Assembly: GCF_042433055.1 (NCBI RefSeq)
Contig: NZ_JBHLWB010000006.1
Span: 1 to 64,000 of the forward strand
Direction of reading: 5' to 3'
Length of the DNA stretch: 64,000 bases
From: Gallibacterium trehalosifermentans
Lineage (GTDB): Bacteria > Pseudomonadota > Gammaproteobacteria > Enterobacterales > Pasteurellaceae
Shown: piece by piece, positions 8,282-17,180 of the stretch
Position numbering within the stretch: position 1 is the first letter of the stretch
How the letters are laid out: the number at the start of each line of letters is the position of its first letter
Translations under genes and position numbers: made by a program
The notes under the pieces: generated by a model
What the model was told of the DNA's origin: nothing
The model's input: only the letters and a program-made list of their open reading frames with translations
Databases searched by the model: none

Positions 8282-9565
8282 TTACACCGCGCCGATCCAG
8301 TTTGGTAATGCTAGAGAGATTGCTGGAATATAGGTAACCGCAAGTAAGAAAGTTAACATCAATAATAACCAAGGCGTTGCCGCTTTAATAACTTGTGGTA
8401 AAGATAATCCAGTGATTGCAGAGGATACAAATAAGTTAAGACCAACTGGTGGGGTAATCATACCAATTTCCATATTCACCACCATAATAATACCAAGATG
8501 AATTGGATCAATACCTAATTGAGTAGCAATAGGGAATAAGATTGGCACTAAAATTAAGATAATTGCAGATGGTTCCATAAAAGCACCAGCAATAAGTAAT
8601 ACTATGTTTACCATAATTAAGAACTGCCAACCTTGTAAATCCATTTCGGTAACGAGCTGAGTAAGTTGTTGTGGTATTTGTTCTGTAGTTAAAACGTGTG
8701 CAAACAACATTGCGTTAGCAATAATAAACATCAACATAATGCTGAGTTTACCTGCTTCTAGTAAGACTTTTGGACACTCTTTTAATTTGATGTCTTTATA
8801 GATGAAGACTGAAACAAAGAATGAGTAAACTGCAGCAACTGCAGCAGCCTCAGTTGGTGTGAATGCGCCACTATAAATACCACCAAGGATAATCACCATT
8901 AAGATTAGTCCCCAGAAAGCCTTTCTTGCTGCTCTGAACCATTCACTTACACTTGCACGCGGTAATGCAGGAAGATTTTTTAAACGAGCAACAATATAAA
9001 TTGCGACCATTAATACCACACCAAGAAGTAATCCAGGTACTACGCCAGCCATGAATAAACGACCAACAGAAGATTCAGTTGCCGCAGCGTAAACCACCAT
9101 GACTACAGAGGGTGGAATTAAAATACCGAGTGTGCCTGCGTTACACACAATTCCCGTGCCAAATGTAATTGGATAACCAGAACGAACCATTCCTGCAATA
9201 GCGATTGAGCCAACAGCGGCAACTGTTGCTGGGCTTGAACCTGAAAGTGCAGCGAATAGCATACAAGATAAAACCGATGCAATCGCTAATCCTCCACGGA
9301 TATGTCCAACAGTTGCATTTGCAAAGTCAATCAAACGGCGAGCTACACCACCTGTTGTCATAAATGCACCAGCGAGAAGGAAGAATGGAATCGCTAACAA
9401 AGTATAGTGTTCAGAAGTTTCAAATAACTTGATTGCAACGGAGCTAATAGAATCTTGGCTAAATAGAATAATGACTAAAGAACCAGATAATCCTAATGCG
9501 ACAGAAATAGGTACACCAATAAGCATTAAGAAAAATAAACAAGCAAATAAGAAAATAATAGTCAT
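8282..9565 (-). CDS. TRAP transporter large permease (DctM family)
   Basis: A 427-residue inner-membrane protein with about 12 hydrophobic segments, the ion-coupled subunit of a tripartite ATP-independent periplasmic transporter. DctM landmarks include the start IIFLFACLFFLMLIGVPISV, LLAIPFFLLAGAFMTTGGVA, a serine-glycine loop LSGSSPATVAAVGSIAI and MITPPVGLNLFVSSAITG near the end. It lies 2 bases downstream of the small permease gene and is the last gene of the binding protein-small-large operon. The binding protein is DctP-like, so the substrate is probably a C4-dicarboxylate or another small organic acid. Confidence 0.92.
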   Translation of the reverse strand: MTIIFLFACLFFLMLIGVPISVALGLSGSLVIILFSQDSISSVAIKLFETSEHYTLLAIPFFLLAGAFMTTGGVARRLIDFANATVGHIRGGLAIASVLSCMLFAALSGSSPATVAAVGSIAIAGMVRSGYPITFGTGIVCNAGTLGILIPPSVVMVVYAAATESSVGRLFMAGVVPGLLLGVVLMVAIYIVARLKNLPALPRASVSEWFRAARKAFWGLILMVIILGGIYSGAFTPTEAAAVAAVYSFFVSVFIYKDIKLKECPKVLLEAGKLSIMLMFIIANAMLFAHVLTTEQIPQQLTQLVTEMDLQGWQFLIMVNIVLLIAGAFMEPSAIILILVPILFPIATQLGIDPIHLGIIMVVNMEIGMITPPVGLNLFVSSAITGLSLPQVIKAATPWLLLMLTFLLAVTYIPAISLALPNWIGAV

Positions 9566-9567
9566 AA

Positions 9568-10200
9568 TTACTCCTCAGCTCCATCTGGCTCTTGTAACTT
9601 GATTGCATCTTTAGCTTCATCTGCTAAACCGAGATCATTTTGCTTGCCTTGTAATAAACGAATAAAGATTTCAATAAAGCGAGCAAAAATCATGAAGTAA
9701 CCAATAGGAATGATCATACCAAGATGCCAAAGTTGGATACCAAAATGCTGCAAATCTTCTGCACCGATATTTGCAATAAGTAATGCTTGCACCCATTCAA
9801 CACTTGCAAACATAATTGTGCCAGCATAAATTAAGCAAGCCAAACAAGCAAAAATACTGATGTATCGTTGAGTTGGCGTGGAGAATTTTTTAACGATAGC
9901 ATCAATTCCAATATGACCCGCAGTACGAACCCCATAAGAGGCGCCAAAAAAGATTAACATTGCAAAAAAGAGTTTAGTTAATGCAACACTCCACGTCATT
10001 TCCTGTGCAACTGTCATACAAAAGGTTGCAACTGGAATTAAAACTGATTCAAGACTAGGATAAGTATCCGCCAAGTCATAGAAAGGGGTGTAAAGGTTAT
10101 TAAACATGACATAAACGAATGTAACCAACGTCATTAACGCGAGAGAAAATGCAATCATAAACTCCTCAAGTTTTCCCCAGAGGTAATTAAATTGTTGCAT
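9568..10200 (-). CDS. TRAP transporter small permease (DctQ family)
   Basis: A 210-residue membrane protein, the DctQ partner that docks onto the large permease. It has four main hydrophobic segments, with the family's charged patch in RTAGHIGIDAIVKKFS between helices 2 and 3, and an acidic C-terminal tail (LADEAKDAIKLQEPDGAEE). It is separated from the binding-protein gene by 64 bases containing a hairpin and lies 2 bases before the large permease gene, so the two permease subunits are translated together. Confidence 0.9.
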   Translation of the reverse strand: MQQFNYLWGKLEEFMIAFSLALMTLVTFVYVMFNNLYTPFYDLADTYPSLESVLIPVATFCMTVAQEMTWSVALTKLFFAMLIFFGASYGVRTAGHIGIDAIVKKFSTPTQRYISIFACLACLIYAGTIMFASVEWVQALLIANIGAEDLQHFGIQLWHLGMIIPIGYFMIFARFIEIFIRLLQGKQNDLGLADEAKDAIKLQEPDGAEE

Positions 10201-10227
10201 AGATGCTCCTTACAAACTTGAGCAATC

Positions 10228-10250
10228 AGTGCGGTAATATATACCGCACT
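10228..10250 (-). other. Intercistronic hairpin built from paired DNA-uptake words
   Basis: AGTGCGGT (10228-10235) and ACCGCACT (10243-10250) form an 8-bp stem with a 7-base loop between the binding-protein and small-permease genes. The lower arm plus one base (10243-10251) is an exact Hin-type uptake word on the minus strand. There is no T-run, so it is more likely an mRNA-stabilising or partial stop element than a full terminator. Confidence 0.65.
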
Positions 10251-10264
10251 TGAGAGTCGAACGA

Positions 10265-11263
10265 TTATTTATTATTAGATTCTTCAGCTGCTTTAATTAA
10301 ATCAGCACCAATTTTATCTTCAAATTTTTTCCAAACAGGGCGCATTGCTTCACGCCATTCTTTTCTTTGTTCTGGTGTTAAGGTAATAATTTCCGTTGTT
10401 TTAGCATTAAGAATATGTTGTTTATCGGCAAGATTAAATTCGTGTGATTTTTTATTTACATCATCGCTAACAATGTCCATAATTTCCATTAAACCAGCGC
10501 GTATATCTTCTGGTAAATCCTCCCAAAATTTACTGTTCACGATAACCATATAAGAAAGTAAACCGTGGTTAGATTCGGTGATATATTTTTGTACTTCATT
10601 GATTTTTTGAGAGTAAATGTTTGAGTATGGGTTTTCTGCACCATTAACTACGCCAGTTTGTAGACCTTGGTACATTTCTCCAAATGCCATTTTACGGGGT
10701 ACCGCATTTAGTTGTTTGAATTGTGCATCAAGAACTTCTGAGTTTTGTACACGGAATTTTAAACCACGAGCATCTTTAGGAAGTACAAGTTTTTTATTTG
10801 CAGAAAGTTGTTTAAGGTCATTATTCCAGTAGCCTAAACCAACAATACCTTTATCTTTCATACTATTGAGTAGACTTTTTCCTGCATCACTTTTTTCAAA
10901 ACGTTGTACAGCTTCAATATCATCAAATAAGAATGGCAAATCAAATAATTGGATTTTTGGGGTATATTTATCAAATTTAGCAAGTGATGGAGCTAACATT
11001 TGTACATTATTTAATAAAAGCGCCTCCATTTCCTTACCATCGCCATAAAGAGAAGAATTTGGGTAAACCTCTACTTTGACTTTACCTGGGAATTTTTCTT
11101 CAGCTAATTTTTTGAATAATAATGCTCCTTGTCCCTTAGGTGTATCATCTGCTACAACATGAGAAAATTTGATAATAATTGGTTCTGCAGAGAATGCTTT
11201 TCCAGCGAAAAGAAAGCTGAATGCAGCAACAGTAGCGAGAACTTTAAACATTGTTTTTTTCAT
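10265..11263 (-). CDS. TRAP transporter solute-binding protein (DctP-like)
   Basis: A 332-residue periplasmic binding protein. Residues 1-25 form a signal peptide (KKTMFKVLATVAAFSFLFAGKAFSA). The mature part starts EPIIIKFSHVVADDTPKG, the DctP-type opening, and carries GLKFRVQNSEV with the conserved arginine that binds the substrate carboxylate, followed by GEMYQGLQTGVVNGAENP. This resembles C4-dicarboxylate binders more than sialic-acid binders, though the substrate remains inferred. It is the first gene of its operon; the hairpin after it may allow higher expression than the permeases. Confidence 0.9.
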   Translation of the reverse strand: MKKTMFKVLATVAAFSFLFAGKAFSAEPIIIKFSHVVADDTPKGQGALLFKKLAEEKFPGKVKVEVYPNSSLYGDGKEMEALLLNNVQMLAPSLAKFDKYTPKIQLFDLPFLFDDIEAVQRFEKSDAGKSLLNSMKDKGIVGLGYWNNDLKQLSANKKLVLPKDARGLKFRVQNSEVLDAQFKQLNAVPRKMAFGEMYQGLQTGVVNGAENPYSNIYSQKINEVQKYITESNHGLLSYMVIVNSKFWEDLPEDIRAGLMEIMDIVSDDVNKKSHEFNLADKQHILNAKTTEIITLTPEQRKEWREAMRPVWKKFEDKIGADLIKAAEESNNK

Positions 11264-11489
11264 AAGTCTTATCCTCTTAATATATGAGTGTGTTTTTGAC
11301 GGTATTAATAAGATTATTTAAATGCTAAATTTTAGTAAAGCAAATTTTTTTAAAAAGTTGATCTTATTCGCAAAAAATTAATAGAAATTTAATAAAAATA
11401 GGGAGAAATACAGATTTAATGTAACAAAATAACTATTTTTTTATGTGGAAATAAAGAAGAGATACGAGTAACACTATAAGGTCTTTAGA

Positions 11490-11505
11490 GGGTACAACGG
11501 TACCC
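11490..11505. other. Hairpin downstream of the feo operon
   Basis: GGGTAC (11490-11495) and GTACCC (11500-11505) form a perfect 6-bp stem. It lies 10 bases past the end of the last feo gene. TTTTATT follows on the plus strand only, so as a terminator for the minus-strand feo operon it would be weak. The remaining bases from 11264 hold the promoter region of the TRAP operon and no gene that I can see. Confidence 0.45.
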
Positions 11506-11514
11506 TTTTATTAA

Positions 11515-11661
11515 TTAATGGCAAGATTTTCTTTTTGATTGTGTACCACAGCGACAACAATTACCACATGCACCATTTTTACTTCGACTCTGTTTAAAGT
11601 GATAACCTAAATAGGCTATTGCTCCAATAAAGAAGACGATAACAATAAGATACTGAATCAT
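11515..11661 (-). CDS. FeoB-associated Cys-rich membrane protein
   Basis: A 48-residue protein: one N-terminal membrane helix (IQYLIVIVFFIGAIAYLGY) and a basic tail with the cysteine cluster ACGNCCRCGT and one more cysteine near the end. Small proteins of this design follow feoB in many bacteria and may take the place of FeoC. Its ATG at 11661 overlaps the feoB TGA (ATGA, 4 bases), so it is translationally coupled to feoB. Function is inferred from position. Confidence 0.85.
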   Translation of the reverse strand: MIQYLIVIVFFIGAIAYLGYHFKQSRSKNGACGNCCRCGTQSKRKSCH

Positions 11662-13529
11662 AGTCCAATTCCTTGTGCAATATGATAGGTGGCATAGGCA
11701 AAGGTATAGGCTAGGATAGATAAATATAGCGTAATCAGTAGGGTTTGTCGCATTGATTTGGTTTCCCGTTTAATTACGGCTAATGTCGCCATGCACATTG
11801 GTGCATAAACATACCATACAAGAAAAGATAATGCTGTTGGAATGCTCCAATTATGGTGTATTAATGGGATAAGAAATTGCTGGGCAGCTTCTTCTGAGAT
11901 CTCTCCAACCGCATAAACGGTACCAAGAGCGGCAACCACTACTTCACGAGCTGCAATGCCTGGAATCATGGCAATACACATTTCCCAAGTGAAGCCAATG
12001 GGTTGAAAAATTGGTTGAAGTAGATGTCCTAACATTCCAGCAAAACTGTAATCAATCGCTGGGTTAGTTGCTTGTTCAGGTGCAGATGGAAAGCTAACTA
12101 ATACCCATAAAATAATGCTAAGTGCAAAAATAATGGTTCCCGCTCGTTTTAAAAATGCACTTATTCGTTCCCATAATGTGATGAAAATATGCTTAAAGTT
12201 AGGCATTCGATAAGTAGGTAATTCCATTAATAAAGGAAATTGTTTTACTTTGCCTTTTTGTTTTGCAAATAATTTTAGAATAAAAGCAATAAATCCTGCC
12301 GAAATGATTCCCATTGTATATAAGGCAAATAACGTTAATCCTTGAAGATTAAAAATTCCCCAGATTTCTTGATTTGGAATAACTGCAGCGATGATGAGGG
12401 CATAAACGGGCAGCCTAGCAGAACAAGTTAATAATGGCGTAATAGCAATAGTGGCTAGCCGTTCACGAGGATCAGAGATTGTTCTTGCCGACATAATAGC
12501 GGGTACAGCACAAGCAAAACCAGACAGTAAAGGAATAAAAGAACGTCCAGATAAGCCACTTCTTGCTAAGAAACTATCTAATAAGTATGCGCCACGAGGC
12601 AGATAACCTGAGTCTTCTAATATGAGTAATAGCGCAAATAAAATAGTAATTTGCGGTAGAAATACTAATACACTACTCACCCCAGCCACGACTCCCTCAA
12701 CAAGGAGATCTCTTACAATACCTTCTGGTAAAGTATTAACTAACCATTCAGATAACCAGCCAAATCCTTCTTCAATTAATCCCATAAAGGGTTCAGCCCA
12801 AGCATATACAGCCTGAAACATTAAAAGAATAATGATTGCTAAGGTAAACAATCCCCATATTGGGTGTAAAAAGATCTTATCTAATGTTTTGTGCCAGTGA
12901 GGTAATGCATTAATGTTTTCTACTGTTTCTGCAAGAAGTCGATCAACTTCTGCAAAGAGTTGATTGCTATTGAGATTATTGGTAATTTCCTCTAATTCTA
13001 ACGTGGTTTTCTGTATAGGGGTGGCATCGGTAATAAGTTTTTCTATTGCTTGTTTAATGTTTTCTTGCCCTTTTTTATTGATAGCAATCGTACTAATCAC
13101 AGGAATACCAAGGTGCTCACTCATTTTTTGCGTATCAATTTTTAAACCACGCGCAACAGCAACATCATAAAGATTGATCGATATTATCATTGGCAACCCT
13201 AAAGCTTTTAGCTCAAGTGCCATACGTAATGTCATACGTAAATTTGTTGCATCGGCTACCGCAATAATGGCATCAGGGATCTTACCTAAATGCCCCAATA
13301 ATACATTACGAGAAACTTCTTCATCTGGGCTTGTGGTGTGTAAGCTATAAGTGCCAGGTAAATCAAGAATGGTAATATTTGGATACCCTAATAGCGTTCC
13401 CTCACGCCTGTCAACGGTTACACCTGGATAGTTAGCAATCCGTGCATTAGAACCCGTTAAGGCATTAAATAAAACAGTTTTCCCACAATTTGGTGGACCA
13501 ATTAAAGCAAAATTAAGATGACTTGTCAT
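11658..13529 (-). CDS. feoB: Ferrous iron transporter B
   Basis: A 623-residue GTPase-linked membrane permease for Fe(II). The N-terminal G domain shows G1 GPPNCGKT, the GVTVDRREG region that contains G2, G3 DLPGTYSL and a G4 of the form NLYD. The membrane part has two gate repeats with conserved cysteines in LLSGFACAVPAIMSAR and TPLLTCSARLP, and GIAAREVVVAALGTVYAVG near the end. It is shorter than E. coli FeoB (773 residues), as in other Pasteurellaceae. It lies 6 bases after feoA, and the Cys-rich gene overlaps its stop codon. A perfect FNR box upstream of feoA indicates anaerobic induction, which fits uptake of Fe(II). Confidence 0.96.
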   Translation of the reverse strand: MTSHLNFALIGPPNCGKTVLFNALTGSNARIANYPGVTVDRREGTLLGYPNITILDLPGTYSLHTTSPDEEVSRNVLLGHLGKIPDAIIAVADATNLRMTLRMALELKALGLPMIISINLYDVAVARGLKIDTQKMSEHLGIPVISTIAINKKGQENIKQAIEKLITDATPIQKTTLELEEITNNLNSNQLFAEVDRLLAETVENINALPHWHKTLDKIFLHPIWGLFTLAIIILLMFQAVYAWAEPFMGLIEEGFGWLSEWLVNTLPEGIVRDLLVEGVVAGVSSVLVFLPQITILFALLLILEDSGYLPRGAYLLDSFLARSGLSGRSFIPLLSGFACAVPAIMSARTISDPRERLATIAITPLLTCSARLPVYALIIAAVIPNQEIWGIFNLQGLTLFALYTMGIISAGFIAFILKLFAKQKGKVKQFPLLMELPTYRMPNFKHIFITLWERISAFLKRAGTIIFALSIILWVLVSFPSAPEQATNPAIDYSFAGMLGHLLQPIFQPIGFTWEMCIAMIPGIAAREVVVAALGTVYAVGEISEEAAQQFLIPLIHHNWSIPTALSFLVWYVYAPMCMATLAVIKRETKSMRQTLLITLYLSILAYTFAYATYHIAQGIGL

Positions 13530-13535
13530 AACCTA

Positions 13536-13796
13536 TTACTTTACATAACAAAGAATTTTTTCCGCTTCCGCTCTGCGTAATGAAAATTGTGAATGATTAT
13601 CAAGGCGCACAACATAGGGCCCTTTTCCGAGTAACCCTTTAGCAATAATCGTAATCGGACGATTTAACGAAAAACCTAAATCAGCTAATCGCCGACTTAC
13701 TGAGGGATCTAATGCACCAAAGGCAGGGTTATCAATAATATCTTTGATATAAGCCTGTTGATGTTTGGCTAATTGATGAAGAGGATAAATAGACAT
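13536..13796 (-). CDS. feoA: Ferrous iron transport protein A
   Basis: An 86-residue SH3-like domain protein that assists FeoB at the cytoplasmic membrane face. The family pattern is clear: a polar start, RRLADLGFSLNRPITIIAKGLLGKGPYVVRLDNHSQFSLRR-type beta strands (residues about 35-75), and AEKILCY at the end. It is the first gene of feoA-feoB-Cys-rich protein, with 6 bases to feoB. The regulatory region upstream contains a perfect FNR site. Confidence 0.93.
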   Translation of the reverse strand: MSIYPLHQLAKHQQAYIKDIIDNPAFGALDPSVSRRLADLGFSLNRPITIIAKGLLGKGPYVVRLDNHSQFSLRRAEAEKILCYVK

Positions 13797-13912
13797 AAAA
13801 CGGCTTCCTATACTCTCATTACATTCCGTTACTTTATTCTAAATCTAAATAAGAAATATTCTTAACATTGTTTACTGGAAAGTGATTTTAACGAACAATC
13901 AGCGTATGTGGT

Positions 13913-13926
13913 TTGATGTATATCAA
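13913..13926 (-). promoter_or_regulatory. Perfect FNR box upstream of feoA
   Basis: TTGATGTATATCAA matches the FNR consensus TTGAT-N4-ATCAA at every defined position. Read on the minus strand, TAAAAT at 13890-13885 is correctly placed for a -10 box if FNR binds near -41.5, with a predicted start near 13878, about 80 bases before the feoA ATG. Confidence 0.8.
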
Positions 13927-13997
13927 GTTAATTTTGAATGATGCAGAATGCTAATAAATATATTGTTTATTAACAAAAGTAATGAGTAAAAGGGTGG

Positions 13998-14024
13998 TAA
14001 CCTAACTACTGGTGAGTTAGGTTA
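13998..14024 (-). terminator. Hairpin after the RpiR-family gene
   Basis: TAACCTAAC (13998-14006) pairs with GTTAGGTTA (14016-14024). On the minus strand it is followed by a short pyrimidine stretch (CCCTTTTAC), so it is a moderate terminator for the regulator gene. Confidence 0.55.
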
Positions 14025-14034
14025 TATTGAGTGG

Positions 14035-14871
14035 TTATTGTAAGTTTTCTTCTTGCTGGAACGCTAAAGAAATTGCGAGGCTTTGCACTAAATTCATGGT
14101 TGAGCATTGTGAGCGGAAACCATTGATATGCGCTTCTTTAATGACAAAAGCAATATCGCTAAAACTCACTAATGGGCTAAGTTGACTATCAGTAATGGCG
14201 ATTTGTTTAACACCAGCCTGTGCCACAGAATCCAAAATATTCAGCGTTTCTTTTGCATAAGGTGCAAAACTAATTGCGACGACTACATCACCAGGCTTGA
14301 TCAGATTCAGCTGTTCTTCAAACATTCCACCGAGACCATCAATGATATAAGAACGGCGATTGAGATGGTGGAGCGCATAATTCAAATAACAAGCAATACT
14401 ATAAGAACGTTTTAAACCAATGATAAAAATATTATTGGCATTGTCTAATAATTTCACGGCATCATTGAGCTGTTTAATATCTATGTTGGTGGCTAGTTGA
14501 GTTAATGCAGTCGCGTTAGCGTGTGAAAATACGGCGAGAATATTTTCTGGGCTATTTTGTTCAGTATGATCGGTATCCATTTTATGGAATAATTCAGCAC
14601 GTTCTTTGTAATCAGCGGTTGACTCCATCAAGCTTTCTTTGAATACTTGTTTCATTTCATTAAAACCACTGAAGTTAAAGACATTGGCGAAACGAATTAA
14701 GGTTGATGGAGGAACTTCAGCACGTTCGGCAATAATGGCAACCGTATCAAATACTACGCTGTTGGGGTTATCTAAGATATATTTTGCGACTTGTTTTAAC
14801 CGTTTACTTAGGCTGTCATAACGTTCTCTAATTTGAGTTTCTAACTGTTCAACTTTGATCGATTTATTCAT
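14035..14871 (-). CDS. RpiR/MurR-family transcriptional regulator
   Basis: A 278-residue regulator with an N-terminal RpiR helix-turn-helix (residues about 5-85; RLKQVAKYILDNPNSV and VPPSTLIRFANVFNFSGFNEMK) and a C-terminal SIS sugar-phosphate-binding domain (about 125-260; IFIIGLKRSYSIACY and GDVVVAISFAPYAKET). Such proteins sense phosphosugars and control nearby sugar genes. In Pasteurellaceae SiaR belongs to this family, but no sialic acid gene is adjacent here, so the regulon is unknown. It is divergent from prlC. A small palindrome GAAAATTTC (14934-14942) in the promoter region could be an operator. Confidence 0.88.
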   Translation of the reverse strand: MNKSIKVEQLETQIRERYDSLSKRLKQVAKYILDNPNSVVFDTVAIIAERAEVPPSTLIRFANVFNFSGFNEMKQVFKESLMESTADYKERAELFHKMDTDHTEQNSPENILAVFSHANATALTQLATNIDIKQLNDAVKLLDNANNIFIIGLKRSYSIACYLNYALHHLNRRSYIIDGLGGMFEEQLNLIKPGDVVVAISFAPYAKETLNILDSVAQAGVKQIAITDSQLSPLVSFSDIAFVIKEAHINGFRSQCSTMNLVQSLAISLAFQQEENLQ

Positions 14872-15068
14872 AATTCTATGTATGATGAGTGAAATGTAAT
14901 CAATATTCTAGTGGTATTCCAATATTTTGAAAAGAAAATTTCATTTTTTTCTATTACGGTATAAATGATAAAAAATAAGGTTATTTAGATTTATCACCTA
15001 AAATCCCTTGAAATCTACTACTTTTCCCCAATAACTAGGGGCGTGTTTTTATAAAAAGGATAATTATT

Positions 15069-17114
15069 ATGTCGAATCCATTACTTAATCCACAAGGATT
15101 ACCTGAATTTTCAAAGATTAAATTAGAACATATTCAACCTGCTATTACTCAATTAATCCAACAATGTCGAGATACTGTTGAACAGGTTCTAAAACAAACT
15201 ACCTTTACATGGGAAAATTTTTATCTTCCACTAGCAGAAGTTAATGATCAGTTAAGTAAAGCTTGGTCGCCTGTTTCGCACCTAAATGCTGTCAAAAACA
15301 GCCCAGAATTAAGAGAAGTTTATCAAGCTTGTTTACCGTTATTGTCAGAATACAGTACGTGGGTTGGGCAACATCAAGGGTTATATCAAGCCTATTTACA
15401 ATTAAAAAATAGTGCGGAATTTGCGACATTAGCAAAAGATCAAAAGAAAGCGATTGAAAATAGCCTGCGTGATTTTGAATTATCTGGTATCTCTTTACCA
15501 GCAGAGCAGCAACAACGTTATGCGGAAATTGTCGCTCGTTTATCTGAATTGAATTCCCAATTTAGCAATAATGTTTTAGATGCCACCATGGGGTGGGAAA
15601 AGGTCATTACTGATGTAAATGAGTTAGTAGGATTACCAGAAAGTGCCTTGCAAGCAGCAAAAGCCTCAGCAGAAAGTAAAGGGCTTGAGGGGTATCGCTT
15701 TACGTTGGAATTTCCAAGTTACTTACCTGTGATGACATATTGTGAAAATCGTGCATTGCGTGAAGAAATGTACCGTGCATTTACGACACGAGCGTCAGAT
15801 CAAGGTCCGAATGCGGGTAAATGGGATAACTCGGCAATTATGCAAGAGATTCTCACTTTACGTCATGAATTAGCGAAATTATTAGGGTTTTCCACCTATG
15901 CTGATTTATCACTTGCGACAAAAATGGCTGAAAGTCCTCGCCAAGTATTAGATTTCTTACAAAATTTAGCCCATCGTGCAAAAGCTCAAGGGGAAAAAGA
16001 AGTTGCTGAGTTACAACAGTTCTGTCAACAACATTTTGGTATTGATGAACTTGCTGCATGGGATATTGCTTTTTATAGTGAAAAGCAAAAACAAGCGCTA
16101 TTTGCGATTAATGATGAAGAATTACGTCCCTATTTTCCAGAAAATCGAGTATTGGCGGGATTGTTTGAAGTGGTTGCACGCATTTTCAAGATTAAAGCTG
16201 TCGAACGTTTTGATGTGGATACTTATCATTCAGAAGTACGTTTTTTTGATTTAATTGATGAAAATAATGAAGTCAGAGGAAGTTTTTATTTAGATTTATA
16301 TGCGCGTGAACATAAACGTGGTGGTGCATGGATGGACGATTGTATTGGGCGCAAGCGTAAACGAGACGGCTCGTTACAAAAGCCTGTAGCTTATTTAGTT
16401 TGTAATTTTAATCGTCCGATTGGCGATAAACCTGCATTATTTACCCATGATGAAGTAACAACCCTTTTCCATGAATTTGGGCACGGGATTCATCATATGC
16501 TGACGAAGATTGAAACAGGTGATGTATCAGGCATTAATGGCGTACCATGGGACGCTGTCGAATTACCAAGTCAATTTATGGAAAATTGGTGTTGGGAAGA
16601 AGAAGCCTTACAATTTATTTCAGGACATTATCAAACGGGCGAAGCCTTACCAAAAGCGAAATTAACACAATTAATTAAAGCGAAGAACTTCCAAGCAGCG
16701 ATGTTTATTTTGCGTCAATTAGAGTTTTGTTTGTTTGATTTCCGTTTGCATTATGAATTTGATCCGAACAAAGGTGAGCAAGTCGCGACCATTTCTGCGG
16801 AAGTGAAACAAGATGTTGCCGTGATCAAAACACCAGCATGGGTCAGAACACCACATAGTTTTAGCCATATTTTTGCAGGGGGGTATGCTGCAGGGTATTA
16901 TAGTTATTTGTGGGCAGAAGTCTTGTCAGCAGATGCTTTCTCGCGTTTTGAAGAAGAGGGAATTTTTAATGCTGAAACAGGGAAATCTTTCTTAGATAAT
17001 ATTCTGACGCAAGGCGGCTCAGAAGAACCAATGGCGCTATTTAAACGTTTTAGAGGAAGAGAACCGAAGTTAGATGCTCTGTTGCGTCATAAGGGAATTA
17101 CTGCTCAAGCATAA
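15069..17114 (+). CDS. prlC: Oligopeptidase A
   Basis: A 681-residue cytoplasmic zinc metallopeptidase of the M3 (thimet oligopeptidase) family that degrades short peptides, including cleaved signal peptides. The zinc site HEFGH lies at residues 468-472, with the downstream glutamate ligand in the PSQFMENWCWEEE segment. The C-terminal FSHIFAGGYAAGYYSYLWAEVLSADAF region forms the substrate pocket. The length matches E. coli OpdA (680). It is a single gene with an RBS (AAAGGA) before the ATG and a strong terminator after the stop. Confidence 0.96.
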   Translation: MSNPLLNPQGLPEFSKIKLEHIQPAITQLIQQCRDTVEQVLKQTTFTWENFYLPLAEVNDQLSKAWSPVSHLNAVKNSPELREVYQACLPLLSEYSTWVGQHQGLYQAYLQLKNSAEFATLAKDQKKAIENSLRDFELSGISLPAEQQQRYAEIVARLSELNSQFSNNVLDATMGWEKVITDVNELVGLPESALQAAKASAESKGLEGYRFTLEFPSYLPVMTYCENRALREEMYRAFTTRASDQGPNAGKWDNSAIMQEILTLRHELAKLLGFSTYADLSLATKMAESPRQVLDFLQNLAHRAKAQGEKEVAELQQFCQQHFGIDELAAWDIAFYSEKQKQALFAINDEELRPYFPENRVLAGLFEVVARIFKIKAVERFDVDTYHSEVRFFDLIDENNEVRGSFYLDLYAREHKRGGAWMDDCIGRKRKRDGSLQKPVAYLVCNFNRPIGDKPALFTHDEVTTLFHEFGHGIHHMLTKIETGDVSGINGVPWDAVELPSQFMENWCWEEEALQFISGHYQTGEALPKAKLTQLIKAKNFQAAMFILRQLEFCLFDFRLHYEFDPNKGEQVATISAEVKQDVAVIKTPAWVRTPHSFSHIFAGGYAAGYYSYLWAEVLSADAFSRFEEEGIFNAETGKSFLDNILTQGGSEEPMALFKRFRGREPKLDALLRHKGITAQA

Positions 17115-17134
17115 TTTATATTTATATAAAGAAT

Positions 17135-17166
17135 AAAAATGGCAGTCTCATGTGAGCTGCCATTTT
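17135..17166. terminator. Bidirectional terminator between prlC and the alanine symporter gene
   Basis: AAAAATGGCAG (17135-17145) pairs with CTGCCATTTTT (17156-17166), with an inner CTCA/TGAG extension. Confidence 0.92.
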
Positions 17167-17180
17167 TGTTTGCATGAATA

